Source of the DNA: an uncultured Flavihumibacter sp.
Lineage (GTDB): Bacteria; Bacteroidota; Bacteroidia; Chitinophagales; Chitinophagaceae
Reading direction: 5' to 3'
DNA length: 64,000 nt
NCBI GenBank assembly: GCA_902168105.1
Contig: CABHOY010000058.1
Location: 1 to 64,000, forward strand
Position numbers and translations under genes: made by a program
Shown here: positions 9,280 through 17,834 of the stretch, one piece after another
How the letters are laid out: every line of letters begins with the position of its first letter
Position numbering within the stretch: position 1 is the first letter of the stretch
Notes under the pieces: generated by a model
What the model saw: the letters and a program-made list of their open reading frames with translations, nothing else
Told to the model about the DNA's origin: nothing
The model's database searches: none

Positions 9280-9468
9280 TTAAGCGCCTTTCTTAGCCGC
9301 AGGTTTATGCATCTTGTGGCCGCTATGAGCTTTAGCTGTGTCAGAAGCTGGTTTCTCGGTTTTAGCTTTTTCTTTTTTTGCAGGTTTAGTAGCAGGAGTC
9401 TGCGCAAAAGTAACAGCGCTTACACTCATAAATACTGCGGCTACAATAAGACTTTTTTTGATGTTCAT
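9280..9468 (-). CDS. Small secreted Lys/Ala-rich protein
   Basis: A 62-residue protein starting MNIKKSLIVAAVFMSVSA with a clear signal peptide ending at TFAQ (about residue 23). The mature part is about 40 residues, made almost only of Lys, Ala, Pro, Thr and a few His (AHSGHKMHKPAAKKG). No known domain is recognised. Low-complexity cationic peptides of this kind are common in Chitinophagaceae; a role is not established. A good terminator follows it, which supports a real transcription unit. A similar protein is at 12190-12435, on the other side of the hybrid kinase and on the same strand. Confidence 0.7.
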   Translation of the reverse strand: MNIKKSLIVAAVFMSVSAVTFAQTPATKPAKKEKAKTEKPASDTAKAHSGHKMHKPAAKKGA

Positions 9469-9612
9469 GACTAGTGTTTTTTATAGTAAAGTGATCGGGA
9501 GATGAATTGTTTCAGTTCCCGATGTGAAGTTACGTCCGTGAGAAGGGCAATGTGGGCGGTTTCGTTGAAAAGGGAATAACTGTCGTTGAAAAAGGGGAAA
9601 GGAAAGGCCGGG

Positions 9613-11862
9613 TTATAAAAGCAATTGCAATGTTTCCTCTAAAGCCTTAACACAAAGCTGTTTGAGCGTGTTGTACTGCTCCGCCACAATATAAGGATCA
9701 TACGGACTTTCCAGCTTTTCAAGCACATCCAGTACAGGATATAACGTGCTTTCCAGGCCGACGAATGAAATAGTCGTTTTTAAATTATGAGCGGTACTAC
9801 GTATGCCCGTTACCGACCCTTCATCAATGGCCTTCCTGAGTAGTGAAAGATCTTCCGGCAATTGGGTAACGAACTGCTTTAACATATTCTGTTCGAAATC
9901 TCTGTCGCCCATAGATAGTTGCTGCAGATATTCCAGTTGTACCAATGGCGCGTCCCGCTCTGCGGAAGTGCCATTATTGCCGCTGACGCTATTGTTGTGT
10001 TGACCGTTATGACGTGCATACAGTTCCTGTGTGCCGGTTTTACCGGTAAAGACCTGTATCATATGATAAAGCTCCGATTCCCGTATAGGTTTCGAAAGGT
10101 ATTCATTCATGCCTGCCTGGAGGCATTTCTCACGTTCGCCCGACATGGCATGTGCTGTCATCGCGACGATGGGAATATTAGATTGCAGGTCCTCTCTTAT
10201 CTTTCTCGTTGCCGTATAGCCGTCCATTTCCGGCATCTGAAGGTCCATCAGTACCATATCAAAATGTTGCCTGGATAGGGCGTATAATGCCTCCTGCCCG
10301 TTATTCACCAGCTGATAGTGCAGCTGCCGGTTACCCAGCAGATGACGCAGCAGGTTCTGGTTCATTTTGTTGTCTTCCGCTACCAGCAGTCGAACGTCAG
10401 ATTGATGAGGCAGCGTAAAATTATCGGTTGAATAATTAAAGCTTTCACCGCTGTCCGGCAATAGTTCACCCAAAGTATAAGGCAATTCGATCTTAAACGT
10501 GCTGCCCTTCCCAGGTTCGCTTTCTACTATTATGTGGCCATGTTGTAACTCAACAAGCTGCCTCACAATGGTTAACCCAAGTCCTGTCCCTCCGAATTTG
10601 CGGGTGATATCCGCCTCCGCCTGATTAAACCGGTCGAAAATGGAAGGCAGTTTATCAGGAGCGATGCCAATACCGGTATCGCTGACGATGAACAGTAATC
10701 TCACCTCATTCTCTGTGGATGCATTTGACGCAGGTTCTACCCGGCTTACCCTAATTTGTACCTTACCCTGTGCGGTGAATTTGATAGCATTGTTGACCAG
10801 GTTTACCAGCACCTGTGTCAGCCGCATCACATCTCCGTAAAGAATGTCCGGTACCTGCGTATCTATAACTACTGATAGTTCCAGTTTTTTCTCCTGCGCC
10901 TTTGGCTGGAACATGAGTTCCAGCGAATGAAGCATCCCATGCAGACTGAAAGATACTGGTTCCAGCCGCATCATACCCGATTCTATTTTTGAGATGTCCA
11001 GGATATCGTTGATGATATCCAGCAGGTTCTCACCTGCGTGCTGGATCGAGGTCACGTATTCTTTCGACTTCTCATTCAGCGGCTGTTGTTGCAGCAGGTG
11101 TGTGAACCCCAGTACGGCATTCATGGGTGTCCGTATCTCATGGCTCATATTGGCCAGGAACTGATCTTTGACGATGGTTAGTTTCTTTTCCTGCTGCCGC
11201 GAATGGTCCAGCGCATCTATTAACTGTTCCTGCCTGTAAATCCGGCTCGTGATATAGAGAAATGACAGCAAACTGGAAAGGCAGGCAAAGAACAACATGA
11301 CCGTTCCCCAGTTAAGTGCCTTTTGTCCGCTGGTATCTATGAGGTGCGTCGTACGGTTCACTTCCGTCTGTCGTGTACTGTCCAGTGCATGAAGGATGAT
11401 ATTGATGGCTTCTCCCAGCCGTTTGCCTTTCTGCGCGTTGATCATTCTTTCGGCAGACCATTTCCCCTGGGAGTAAAAGGTGTCAAGTACGGCAATATTG
11501 AAATGATTCTTTTCTTCAACGAGATAGTTCAACTGTGTAAGTAGCTTCTCTGTACTGTCGTTTATGACCAGTTTGTTGATCTCTCCGAGGTCAGCTTTGA
11601 TAAGCGCCACCTCCGCTTCTATACCAGTGATGTTCAGTGTGTCCTGCGATATCAATGTGCCCCGCACTTTGCTATCGGTTTTGGCTATACTGGTTTGCAG
11701 CTTCTGGAGCTCATTCTTGACATTAAGTTCATCCAGCAGCTTTTCATTACCAGAGATCAGTTTACGTATATTCTGCGCCGAATTGAACTGCAGCACGATA
11801 AATAATACCAGTCCTATAATGAACAGTCCCAGCAAGTAATATTTCATCAGCTTCGGCTGCAT
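9613..11862 (-). CDS. Hybrid sensor histidine kinase with REC and Hpt domains
   Basis: A 749-residue inner-membrane phosphorelay sensor. TM1 is at about 7-25, then a helical periplasmic sensor of CHASE3 type (about 27-182) and TM2 (about 184-206). HisKA follows with the phospho-acceptor in NMSHEIRTPMNAVLG (His about 241), then an HATPase domain with DTGIGIAPDKLP and GGTGLGLTIV (about 350-465). The receiver domain has DMVLMDLQMPEMDG (about 490-610), and the C-terminal Hpt has its His in STAHNLKTT (about 660-749). All phosphorelay residues are present. No separate output regulator is adjacent; the nearest is the LytTR protein at 15117, beyond an unrelated peptidase. The signal is unknown. Confidence 0.93.
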   Translation of the reverse strand: MQPKLMKYYLLGLFIIGLVLFIVLQFNSAQNIRKLISGNEKLLDELNVKNELQKLQTSIAKTDSKVRGTLISQDTLNITGIEAEVALIKADLGEINKLVINDSTEKLLTQLNYLVEEKNHFNIAVLDTFYSQGKWSAERMINAQKGKRLGEAINIILHALDSTRQTEVNRTTHLIDTSGQKALNWGTVMLFFACLSSLLSFLYITSRIYRQEQLIDALDHSRQQEKKLTIVKDQFLANMSHEIRTPMNAVLGFTHLLQQQPLNEKSKEYVTSIQHAGENLLDIINDILDISKIESGMMRLEPVSFSLHGMLHSLELMFQPKAQEKKLELSVVIDTQVPDILYGDVMRLTQVLVNLVNNAIKFTAQGKVQIRVSRVEPASNASTENEVRLLFIVSDTGIGIAPDKLPSIFDRFNQAEADITRKFGGTGLGLTIVRQLVELQHGHIIVESEPGKGSTFKIELPYTLGELLPDSGESFNYSTDNFTLPHQSDVRLLVAEDNKMNQNLLRHLLGNRQLHYQLVNNGQEALYALSRQHFDMVLMDLQMPEMDGYTATRKIREDLQSNIPIVAMTAHAMSGEREKCLQAGMNEYLSKPIRESELYHMIQVFTGKTGTQELYARHNGQHNNSVSGNNGTSAERDAPLVQLEYLQQLSMGDRDFEQNMLKQFVTQLPEDLSLLRKAIDEGSVTGIRSTAHNLKTTISFVGLESTLYPVLDVLEKLESPYDPYIVAEQYNTLKQLCVKALEETLQLLL

Positions 11863-12189
11863 GTTCTCGGAAATATTTTGTTTAAAATTACGAATTACAT
11901 ATGATTGTATATCCGTGTTTTGTTCTAACGACTTGTTAATTGGTTATTTTGAGGGACCCGCGTAGTCGCAGCAGTTACCGGCAATAAGAATGACGAATCA
12001 CGAATACTGTCTATTCGTCACCCGTCATTCGTTTTAAACCCAAATCTTATCTCAGACAAGCTTGCTTTTCACATGCTTTTGATGACCTTTCGTGCGTTCA
12101 GCCGGTTATTCCCGTCTCATTGTTCCTATGCTGTTCTTTTATTCTTCCGTTCGTCGCCTGCTGATCCGCACAACCTGCCGATCTTCCGC
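11863..12189. other. Gene-free stretch with long inverted repeat
   Basis: These 327 bases hold no convincing gene. The main structure is a nested inverted repeat at 11988-12030. GAATGACG (11988-11995) pairs with CGTCATTC (12023-12030), and inside it ACGAATA pairs with TATTCGT around a short loop. There is no T run, so it is not a classical terminator. It lies between two minus-strand genes. Confidence 0.6.
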
Positions 12190-12435
12190 TTATTTAGCCG
12201 CCTTCTTCACATGATGTTTCTTATGAGCCTTCTTTGCCTGAGGTGTGGTTGTGGCTTTAGGTTTTTCCTGCTGTTTCGCGTTAACAGTTGCAGCTTTAGA
12301 TGTCGCCGTTTTATCTACGGAAACGGTTGCGGTTTTGGTAGTTGTTTTTTTAGCAGTATGTGCCGGAGTAGCCGCGAAAGTGGCGGTACCCGCTAATATC
12401 ATTGCTGCTGCCATCAGTGCTCCTAACTTTTTCAT
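12190..12435 (-). CDS. Small secreted Lys/Ala/Thr-rich protein
   Basis: An 81-residue protein with a typical signal peptide (MKKLGALMAAAMILAGTATFAA). The mature region of about 58 residues is almost entirely Lys, Ala, Thr, Val, His and Gln, ending in AKKAHKKHHVKKAAK. It resembles in build, though not clearly in alignment, the 62-residue protein at 9280. No domain is recognised. An exact TAnnTTTG promoter element (TATCTTTG) lies about 53 bases upstream, supporting expression. A cationic cell-envelope or nucleic-acid-binding role is only a guess. Confidence 0.7.
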   Translation of the reverse strand: MKKLGALMAAAMILAGTATFAATPAHTAKKTTTKTATVSVDKTATSKAATVNAKQQEKPKATTTPQAKKAHKKHHVKKAAK

Positions 12436-12487
12436 GATCTTTAATTTTTTATTTGATAATTATTTTGTTTGATTGCTTTTGACAACT

Positions 12488-12495
12488 CAAAGATA
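12488..12495 (-). promoter_or_regulatory. -7 element for the 81-residue secreted protein
   Basis: On the minus strand TATCTTTG matches TAnnTTTG exactly, about 53 bases before the start codon. Confidence 0.55.
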
Positions 12496-12581
12496 CAGGG
12501 CATAACAGCCCTGGTTAGGCGCAAATTGTTTAACAGGCGCCAGTCATCGTTAGAAAAGGATTAACTATCGTTGGGATATAT

Positions 12582-12589
12582 TATATTTG
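12582..12589 (+). promoter_or_regulatory. -7 element for the M28 peptidase gene
   Basis: TATATTTG is an exact TAnnTTTG match 56 bases before the ATG at 12646. Confidence 0.6.
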
Positions 12590-12645
12590 TTCGCCACCTC
12601 CTTAAACTGACACATATGTCAACCAATTAATAAACCCTCTATTTC

Positions 12646-14880
12646 ATGAACTCAAAACAGATCACCTCCGGTATCGCCCTCATTTTGCTGCTGCAGGGTG
12701 CTTACGCTCAGCAAAAGCTGAGTGGTTTCAACAGTGAACATGCCCAGCGACATCAGGAGCTGGAAGCAAATTTTGACAAAGAGCTAAGCGCCGCTGCTAT
12801 TGGCAGTAATATAAAGACCTTATCCGCGCAACAGCATTACCTGGGACTCCCCAGGGACAAATGGGTGGCTGAGAATATTCTGCAACAATTTAAGAGCTAT
12901 GGATGGGATGCAAGGATAGAGACCTACCAGGTGCTGTTCCCCACTCCGAAAATAAGGGTACTGGAAGCCAGCTATCCGGAAAACTATAAAGCAGTGCTGA
13001 AGGAACCGGCACTGAAGGAAGACGCAAGTACCGGTCAGGCAGATGAACTGCCTACCTACAATGCCTGGAGTGCCGACGGCGATGTGACCGGGGAACTGGT
13101 ATTTGTCAATTATGGACTACCTGAAGATTATGAATACCTCGAAAGACTCGGCGTCAGCGTAAAAGGAAAGATCGTGATCGCAAAATACGGCCGTTCCTGG
13201 AGAGGGATCAAGCCAAAGGTGGCACAGGAACATGGCGCTATCGGTACGCTGATCTATTCCGACCCGAAAGACGATGGTTACTATCAGGGAGACGTATATC
13301 CCCAGGGGCCGTTTAAAAGCGAATACGGGGTTCAGAGAGGCTCTATCATGGATATGGTGATCTATCCCGGTGATCCGCTTACTCCGGGCGTAGGAGCGAC
13401 TGAAAACGCCAAAAGACTTGAACGTGCCGAAGCGACCAACCTGCTGAAGATACCAGTATTGCCGATCAGCTACCATGATGCAGCCCCCTTACTGGCCGCA
13501 CTCGAAGGTCCTGTAGCACCCGAAGGCTGGAGAGGCGCATTGCCCTTCACCTATCATATCGGGCCAGGTAAAGCAAAGGTGCACCTGAAACTGGAGTTTG
13601 ACTGGAAAATGGTCCCGGCCTATAATGTGGTCGCCTTCATGAAAGGAAGCCAGCTTCCCGACCAATGGGTGATCAGAGGTAACCACCACGATGCCTGGGT
13701 GTACGGTGCGGCCGATCCTGTAAGTGGTCTGGCGTCCTTACTGGAAGAAGCCAAAGCGATCGGCATATTGGCTAAAAAAGGTTATAAGCCCAAAAGAACA
13801 TTAGTGTATGCTGCCTGGGATGGTGAAGAACCTGGCTTGCTCGGCTCTACCGAATGGGTGGAGGCACACGCAGCCGAACTTCAGCAAAAGGCAGTGGCCT
13901 ATATTAACTCTGATGGTAACAGCCGCGGTTTCCTCGGCATAGGAGGTTCACATGCACTGGAGCCATTTGCCGGTGAGGTAGCCAAAGGTATTAAAGACCC
14001 TCAGACGAGTGTAACCATCTTCGAAAGAAAACAGGCGGCCGACGTCGTATCTGCTGCAACAACGAAAGCTAAAAAAGATCTGCTGGCAAAGAAGGACCTG
14101 ACCATCAGTGCGCTGGGATCAGGCTCTGATTATTCTTCTTTCCTTCAGCATCTTGGCATTCCATCACTGAATATCGGTTTCGGAGGTGAAGGCGCCGGTG
14201 GCGAGTACCATTCTATCTACGACACCTACGAAAATTATTCCCGCTTCAAAGATCCTGGTTTCGAGTACGGTGTGGTCCTGTCTAAATTTGGTGGCCACGC
14301 GGCCCTGCGACTGGCAGACGCGGATATATTACCGTTTGATTTCCGTAGCCTTTCCAAAACGATCAACACATATACCACCGAGTTGATCTCACTGGCAGAA
14401 CAGATGAGAGAGACCACCGCAGTAGAAAATCAGGTCATCAATAATAACGCATACCAGCTGGCCGGAGACGTTACTAAACCTATCAAAGCGCCGGCAGTAA
14501 AAGGAGAGGTGCCTTACATTGACTTCTCTAAATTACAGAATGCACTGGTCGCACTCGATAAAGCTACCCAGCAATTACAGGAAGCAAGAACCAAAGCACC
14601 AATACCTGCAGGAAAAGAAGATGGCCTGAACAAGGCGCTTTATCAGGCGGAACAACAGTTGCTGTACGATAAAGGTTTACCAAACAGATCGTGGTACAGA
14701 CACACCGTGTATGCACCAGGCTTCTATACGGGCTATGGCGTAAAAACTTTACCAGGCGTCCGTGAGGCAATAGAACAAAGAAGATGGCAGGAAGCAGAAG
14801 AGCAGATCACCATCGCAGCTGCTGCGGTGAACCGTCTGACGGCATACCTTGAGCAAACAACCGCAGGACTGAAACAATAA
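12646..14880 (+). CDS. M28 family zinc peptidase, glutamate carboxypeptidase II (PSMA)-like
   Basis: A 744-residue secreted or periplasmic metallopeptidase. The signal peptide ends around AYAQQ (about 22). A protease-associated (PA) domain lies at about 120-300. The M28 core follows (about 320-570), with zinc-binding residues in NHHDAW (about 347-349), a bridging Asp in GAADPVSG, the catalytic Glu pair in WDGEEPGLLGS and the last His in YHSIYDTYENY. A C-terminal helical TfR-dimer-like domain completes the PSMA architecture. It probably removes C-terminal residues from peptides for nutrition. It is a single gene with its own promoter; a REP-like double hairpin follows 18 bases after the stop. 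Confidence 0.92.
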   Translation: MNSKQITSGIALILLLQGAYAQQKLSGFNSEHAQRHQELEANFDKELSAAAIGSNIKTLSAQQHYLGLPRDKWVAENILQQFKSYGWDARIETYQVLFPTPKIRVLEASYPENYKAVLKEPALKEDASTGQADELPTYNAWSADGDVTGELVFVNYGLPEDYEYLERLGVSVKGKIVIAKYGRSWRGIKPKVAQEHGAIGTLIYSDPKDDGYYQGDVYPQGPFKSEYGVQRGSIMDMVIYPGDPLTPGVGATENAKRLERAEATNLLKIPVLPISYHDAAPLLAALEGPVAPEGWRGALPFTYHIGPGKAKVHLKLEFDWKMVPAYNVVAFMKGSQLPDQWVIRGNHHDAWVYGAADPVSGLASLLEEAKAIGILAKKGYKPKRTLVYAAWDGEEPGLLGSTEWVEAHAAELQQKAVAYINSDGNSRGFLGIGGSHALEPFAGEVAKGIKDPQTSVTIFERKQAADVVSAATTKAKKDLLAKKDLTISALGSGSDYSSFLQHLGIPSLNIGFGGEGAGGEYHSIYDTYENYSRFKDPGFEYGVVLSKFGGHAALRLADADILPFDFRSLSKTINTYTTELISLAEQMRETTAVENQVINNNAYQLAGDVTKPIKAPAVKGEVPYIDFSKLQNALVALDKATQQLQEARTKAPIPAGKEDGLNKALYQAEQQLLYDKGLPNRSWYRHTVYAPGFYTGYGVKTLPGVREAIEQRRWQEAEEQITIAAAAVNRLTAYLEQTTAGLKQ

Positions 14881-14898
14881 TGAAATAACATAATCATC

Positions 14899-14961
14899 AA
14901 AACATAATAGGACCCCGCTCAGGGGTCCCCTTGTTTATAGCCCCGGGTTTTAAACCCGGGG
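14899..14961. repeat. REP-like double hairpin, copy A
   Basis: Hairpin 1 is GGACCCC/GGGGTCC, then a CCTTGTTTATAG spacer, then hairpin 2 CCCCGGGTTT/AAACCCGGGG. The same design occurs at 22990 and 57684 with compensatory changes in hairpin 1. It lies between the convergent M28 peptidase and LytTR genes and may end transcription from one or both. Confidence 0.85.
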
Positions 14962-15116
14962 TTACGTGTTAATTGGTGAAACGAAACGCGGTGGCAACCA
15001 CACAATAAATTACGAAACAACAACCCCCGGGAACGAACTGCAGGTAACAACACGCAATGAATTACGGAATGCCTCCCGGGGAACGGGGCGGGATTATGCA
15101 GAATAACGAATCCCCA

Positions 15117-15812
15117 TCACAACAAATTCAACTTCCCATTCAGCGCAGCCCTGTACGCATCGGCTACCGGCACCGCATTTTTCGATATAATAATAGCGCC
15201 ATCCTGAATAGCTTCTATTTTATCCAGCGCTACAATATAAGAGCGGTGAACACGCATGAACTTTGTATCAGGTAATCTTTCTTCAATTGCTTTCAACGTT
15301 GAGTGAACCGCATGAAACTTCTGTTGGGTATGCAGTTTTACATAATCTCCCATTGCCTCCAGGTAAAGTATATCATCCAGTTTGATCCGCTTTAATATGC
15401 CACTATCCCTGATGAATACGAATTCATTATCTGTATCGTGCAATTCACGGGAGTTCGCCTGTTGCACTTCCTTTGCTCTTTCTATAGCCTGCAAAAAGCG
15501 GGAGGGTGTAACAGGTTTGATAAGATAATCTGCCACATGCAATTCGAATGCCTCCACTGCGTAATCTTTTTTTGCCGTAGTAAAGATGATGATAGGGCCT
15601 TTCTTCCCGATGTTACGTGTCAGCTCAATACCATTCATTCCCGGCATTTCAATATCCAGTAACAGCAGGTCTATTTTCTCCTTTTGCAGGATATTATAGG
15701 CTTCTATTGCACTCGCACATTCACCGGATACATGTAGTTGGTCCACATGACTGGCCAGTTGTTTCATGGCCGTGCGGGCAAGTTTGTTGTCGTCAATGAT
15801 GAGGCAGTTCAT
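15117..15812 (-). CDS. LytTR-family response regulator
   Basis: A 231-residue two-component regulator. The receiver domain (about 1-120) has the acidic pair in LIIDDNKLA, the phospho-acceptor Asp in LLLLDIEMPGMNG, Thr in IIFTTAKK and Lys in YLIKPV. A LytTR DNA-binding domain follows (about 130-230; EFVFIRDSGILKRI, YLEAMGDYVKLHT, RVHRSYIVAL). The partner would normally be a LytS/YpdA-type kinase, but none is adjacent, so it is an orphan here. An exact TAnnTTTG element ends only about 5 bases before the ATG, which implies a nearly leaderless mRNA. The start is fixed by the receiver's first strand. Confidence 0.93.
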   Translation of the reverse strand: MNCLIIDDNKLARTAMKQLASHVDQLHVSGECASAIEAYNILQKEKIDLLLLDIEMPGMNGIELTRNIGKKGPIIIFTTAKKDYAVEAFELHVADYLIKPVTPSRFLQAIERAKEVQQANSRELHDTDNEFVFIRDSGILKRIKLDDILYLEAMGDYVKLHTQQKFHAVHSTLKAIEERLPDTKFMRVHRSYIVALDKIEAIQDGAIIISKNAVPVADAYRAALNGKLNLL

Positions 15813-15816
15813 GCTG

Positions 15817-15824
15817 CAAAGATA
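15817..15824 (-). promoter_or_regulatory. -7 element abutting the LytTR gene
   Basis: On the minus strand TATCTTTG is an exact TAnnTTTG match whose end is about 5 bases from the start codon, so the transcript would begin at or very near the ATG. Confidence 0.5.
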
Positions 15825-15939
15825 GGGAACCTGTGCACCGAGGGCCTTAAAGAGACCTTATAATTCGCTTAAAACCCGGAGGGCGCTATGTATTATAAAT
15901 TTCTTTAAATATCTTGCATGGGTATAAATAGGTCTCAAC

Positions 15940-16320
15940 TTGAAACAGCTCAAAGAGCTTTTACTATTCTTGTCATGTATCTTTTTCCTGCCTTTACTGC
16001 AGGGAGAGTCCTCTTATACATCTACCACATCACAAACTTTCTGGCATACCCATACCCATATCAGCAATGTCATATCTGATCATGGTTCAATTAATAAAGC
16101 TGTCGATGTCGATGGAACACTACATCTGAGTACGGGCGCCCACAGGTATAACCACCGGACAAGGGCGCTGAACGATTATCATGAGTTATGCCTGTTTGTA
16201 GCCAGTATCCGCATTAAGTCTTTATTCGTTTATATCCATTCAGTTTACAAGGGATATAAAGAATCCTATATCAGTGTCGCCGTCACACTTAGCGACTGGC
16301 GGGGCCCTCCGATAGCCTGA
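15940..16320 (+). CDS. Small secreted His-containing protein at the head of the RND efflux operon
   Basis: A 126-residue reading frame starting with TTG. It has a convincing hydrophobic signal sequence (LLLFLSCIFFLPLLQGES), a His-rich stretch (TFWHTHTHISNVISDHG) and further His residues around TGAHRYNHRTR, and it ends SDWRGPPIA. I do not recognise the family. In Bacteroidota, metal or RND efflux operons often begin with a short secreted protein of this size that ends in a Trp-x-x-Pro-Pro motif (compare DUF6660 proteins), and this one looks analogous. The 74-base gap to the TolC-like gene holds a palindrome. Metal binding by the His cluster is inference. The TTG start and lack of homology make it less certain than its neighbours. 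Confidence 0.55.
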   Translation: MKQLKELLLFLSCIFFLPLLQGESSYTSTTSQTFWHTHTHISNVISDHGSINKAVDVDGTLHLSTGAHRYNHRTRALNDYHELCLFVASIRIKSLFVYIHSVYKGYKESYISVAVTLSDWRGPPIA

Positions 16321-16351
16321 TCTTCCTTTTTCTACATGTATTTTATTAATA

Positions 16352-16372
16352 CCGCAGACGTACGTCTTGCGG
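16352..16372. promoter_or_regulatory. Palindromic operator-like site upstream of the OMF gene
   Basis: CCGCA-GACGTACGTC-TTGCGG is a 21-base imperfect palindrome centred on the perfect GACGTACGTC, 23 bases before the ATG at 16395. It could be a repressor site for the efflux genes or a stem in the leader; it has no following T run. Confidence 0.5.
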
Positions 16373-16394
16373 AAACTTAACACATCTGTCAGTT

Positions 16395-17816
16395 ATGAAT
16401 AAAAGAATTGCTGCAGGGATGTGGGTGATCGTGTTATGCCTGTTGTGTAGCGTATCCCGCTATGCGCATGCACAATCCGGTGGGGAGGAATTATCCCTGC
16501 AACAGGCGATTGCCCTGACCCTTCAACACTACCCGTCATTAAAAGCAAAACAAACATTATCTCAGGCCGGACTTGCACACACAACAGATATCAGCCATAA
16601 CTGGTGGCCCTCCGTTAAGCTAGTGGAAGAAGCGACCGTAGGAACTGATAATGGTATCTATGGCTCTTACTTCCCTCTGGGTACGATCCCATCAACATCA
16701 GGCGGTATCCGTGGAGCAAACGTGAATGATGTCATGAGCGGTAATATTGCCCTCGCACAGGTACAATGGGAAGTTTACAACTTCGGCGCTTACCGCTCAC
16801 AGAAAGCAGAAGCAGTGCAACAACAGAAAGTACTGAGCCTTGATGCAGATATTACCGCCAATGATCTAACGATAGCCGCAGTGCGGGATTATCTGGGATT
16901 ACTACAGTTCCGTTCACTGATGAAAATTCAGGAAGACAATATAACGCGTACGCGTTCTGTACAAAGGGCCGTGACGGCTATTGTACTGCATGGGCTGAAA
17001 CCAGGTGTGGACAGCTCCATAGCAGCTGCTGAATTATCCAAAGCAAGACTGAACTACCTCGACATACAGAATAGTTATAATAGCCTGCGACTGCACCTCG
17101 GTATACTGACTGGATTAGATACCAGTGCGATACGGGCGGATACCCTGTATAATAACGGTCTTCTATCCATGCTTACGGGTCCGAATGAAAATACAAGCGT
17201 AGCGAAAGAACACCCGGTATTGCAATATTACAGTGGCCTGATGCTGCAACAGGAAAAGCATGAACAGGTCATTCAGAAAGCTGCATTGCCTAAAATATCT
17301 CTCCTGGCATCAGGATGGATGCGCGGCTCCAGCGGACAGTTCAACGATATCTATAACAAGAACCTCTGGAGCGGCTTCGGCTACAACCGGTATAACTACC
17401 TGGCCGGAGTAGCACTAACCTATAACCTTGCCGATATAGGACATACAAGAGACAAAATGAGAGAACAGCGCCTGCGTACAAAAGCTGCCGCCGTACAGCT
17501 GGAAACAACACAAACTATACTGGATAATCAGTTGCAGCAGGCAAGGCTTAATATCCGTACGTCTCTCGACAAACTACAGGAGATGCCCGCACAGCTCAAT
17601 GCCGCCAGAGCCGCCGCCTTGCAGAAGATGGCATTGTATAAAGGAGGACTGACAAACATCATTGAAGTGACCAATGCGCTATACCTTCTGAACAGAGCGG
17701 AAACAGACCTGGTGCAAACGCGCAACGCAGCCTGGCAGGCGCTCTTTACACAGGCATTTACAGCTAACAATATCCAGGAACTGGTGCAGCAACTTGAGGT
17801 TGCCCGCAAGCAGTAA
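16395..17816 (+). CDS. TolC-family outer membrane efflux protein
   Basis: A 473-residue outer-membrane channel of a tripartite pump. The signal peptide ends at AHAQS (about 27). Two OEP repeats of long amphipathic helices follow, beginning LSLQQAIALTLQHYPSLKAKQ. The second repeat contains the beta-strand segment SGFGYNRYNYLAGVALTYNL, and the final helix includes YKGGLTNIIEVTNALYLLNRAETDLVQ, typical of the family. It is followed after 18 bases by the RND permease and then the adaptor, giving the order OMF-RND-MFP. The gene has its own possible operator just upstream. The exported substrate is unknown. Confidence 0.92.
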   Translation: MNKRIAAGMWVIVLCLLCSVSRYAHAQSGGEELSLQQAIALTLQHYPSLKAKQTLSQAGLAHTTDISHNWWPSVKLVEEATVGTDNGIYGSYFPLGTIPSTSGGIRGANVNDVMSGNIALAQVQWEVYNFGAYRSQKAEAVQQQKVLSLDADITANDLTIAAVRDYLGLLQFRSLMKIQEDNITRTRSVQRAVTAIVLHGLKPGVDSSIAAAELSKARLNYLDIQNSYNSLRLHLGILTGLDTSAIRADTLYNNGLLSMLTGPNENTSVAKEHPVLQYYSGLMLQQEKHEQVIQKAALPKISLLASGWMRGSSGQFNDIYNKNLWSGFGYNRYNYLAGVALTYNLADIGHTRDKMREQRLRTKAAAVQLETTQTILDNQLQQARLNIRTSLDKLQEMPAQLNAARAAALQKMALYKGGLTNIIEVTNALYLLNRAETDLVQTRNAAWQALFTQAFTANNIQELVQQLEVARKQ

Positions 17817-17834
17817 TATCAAAAAAATAGAATT

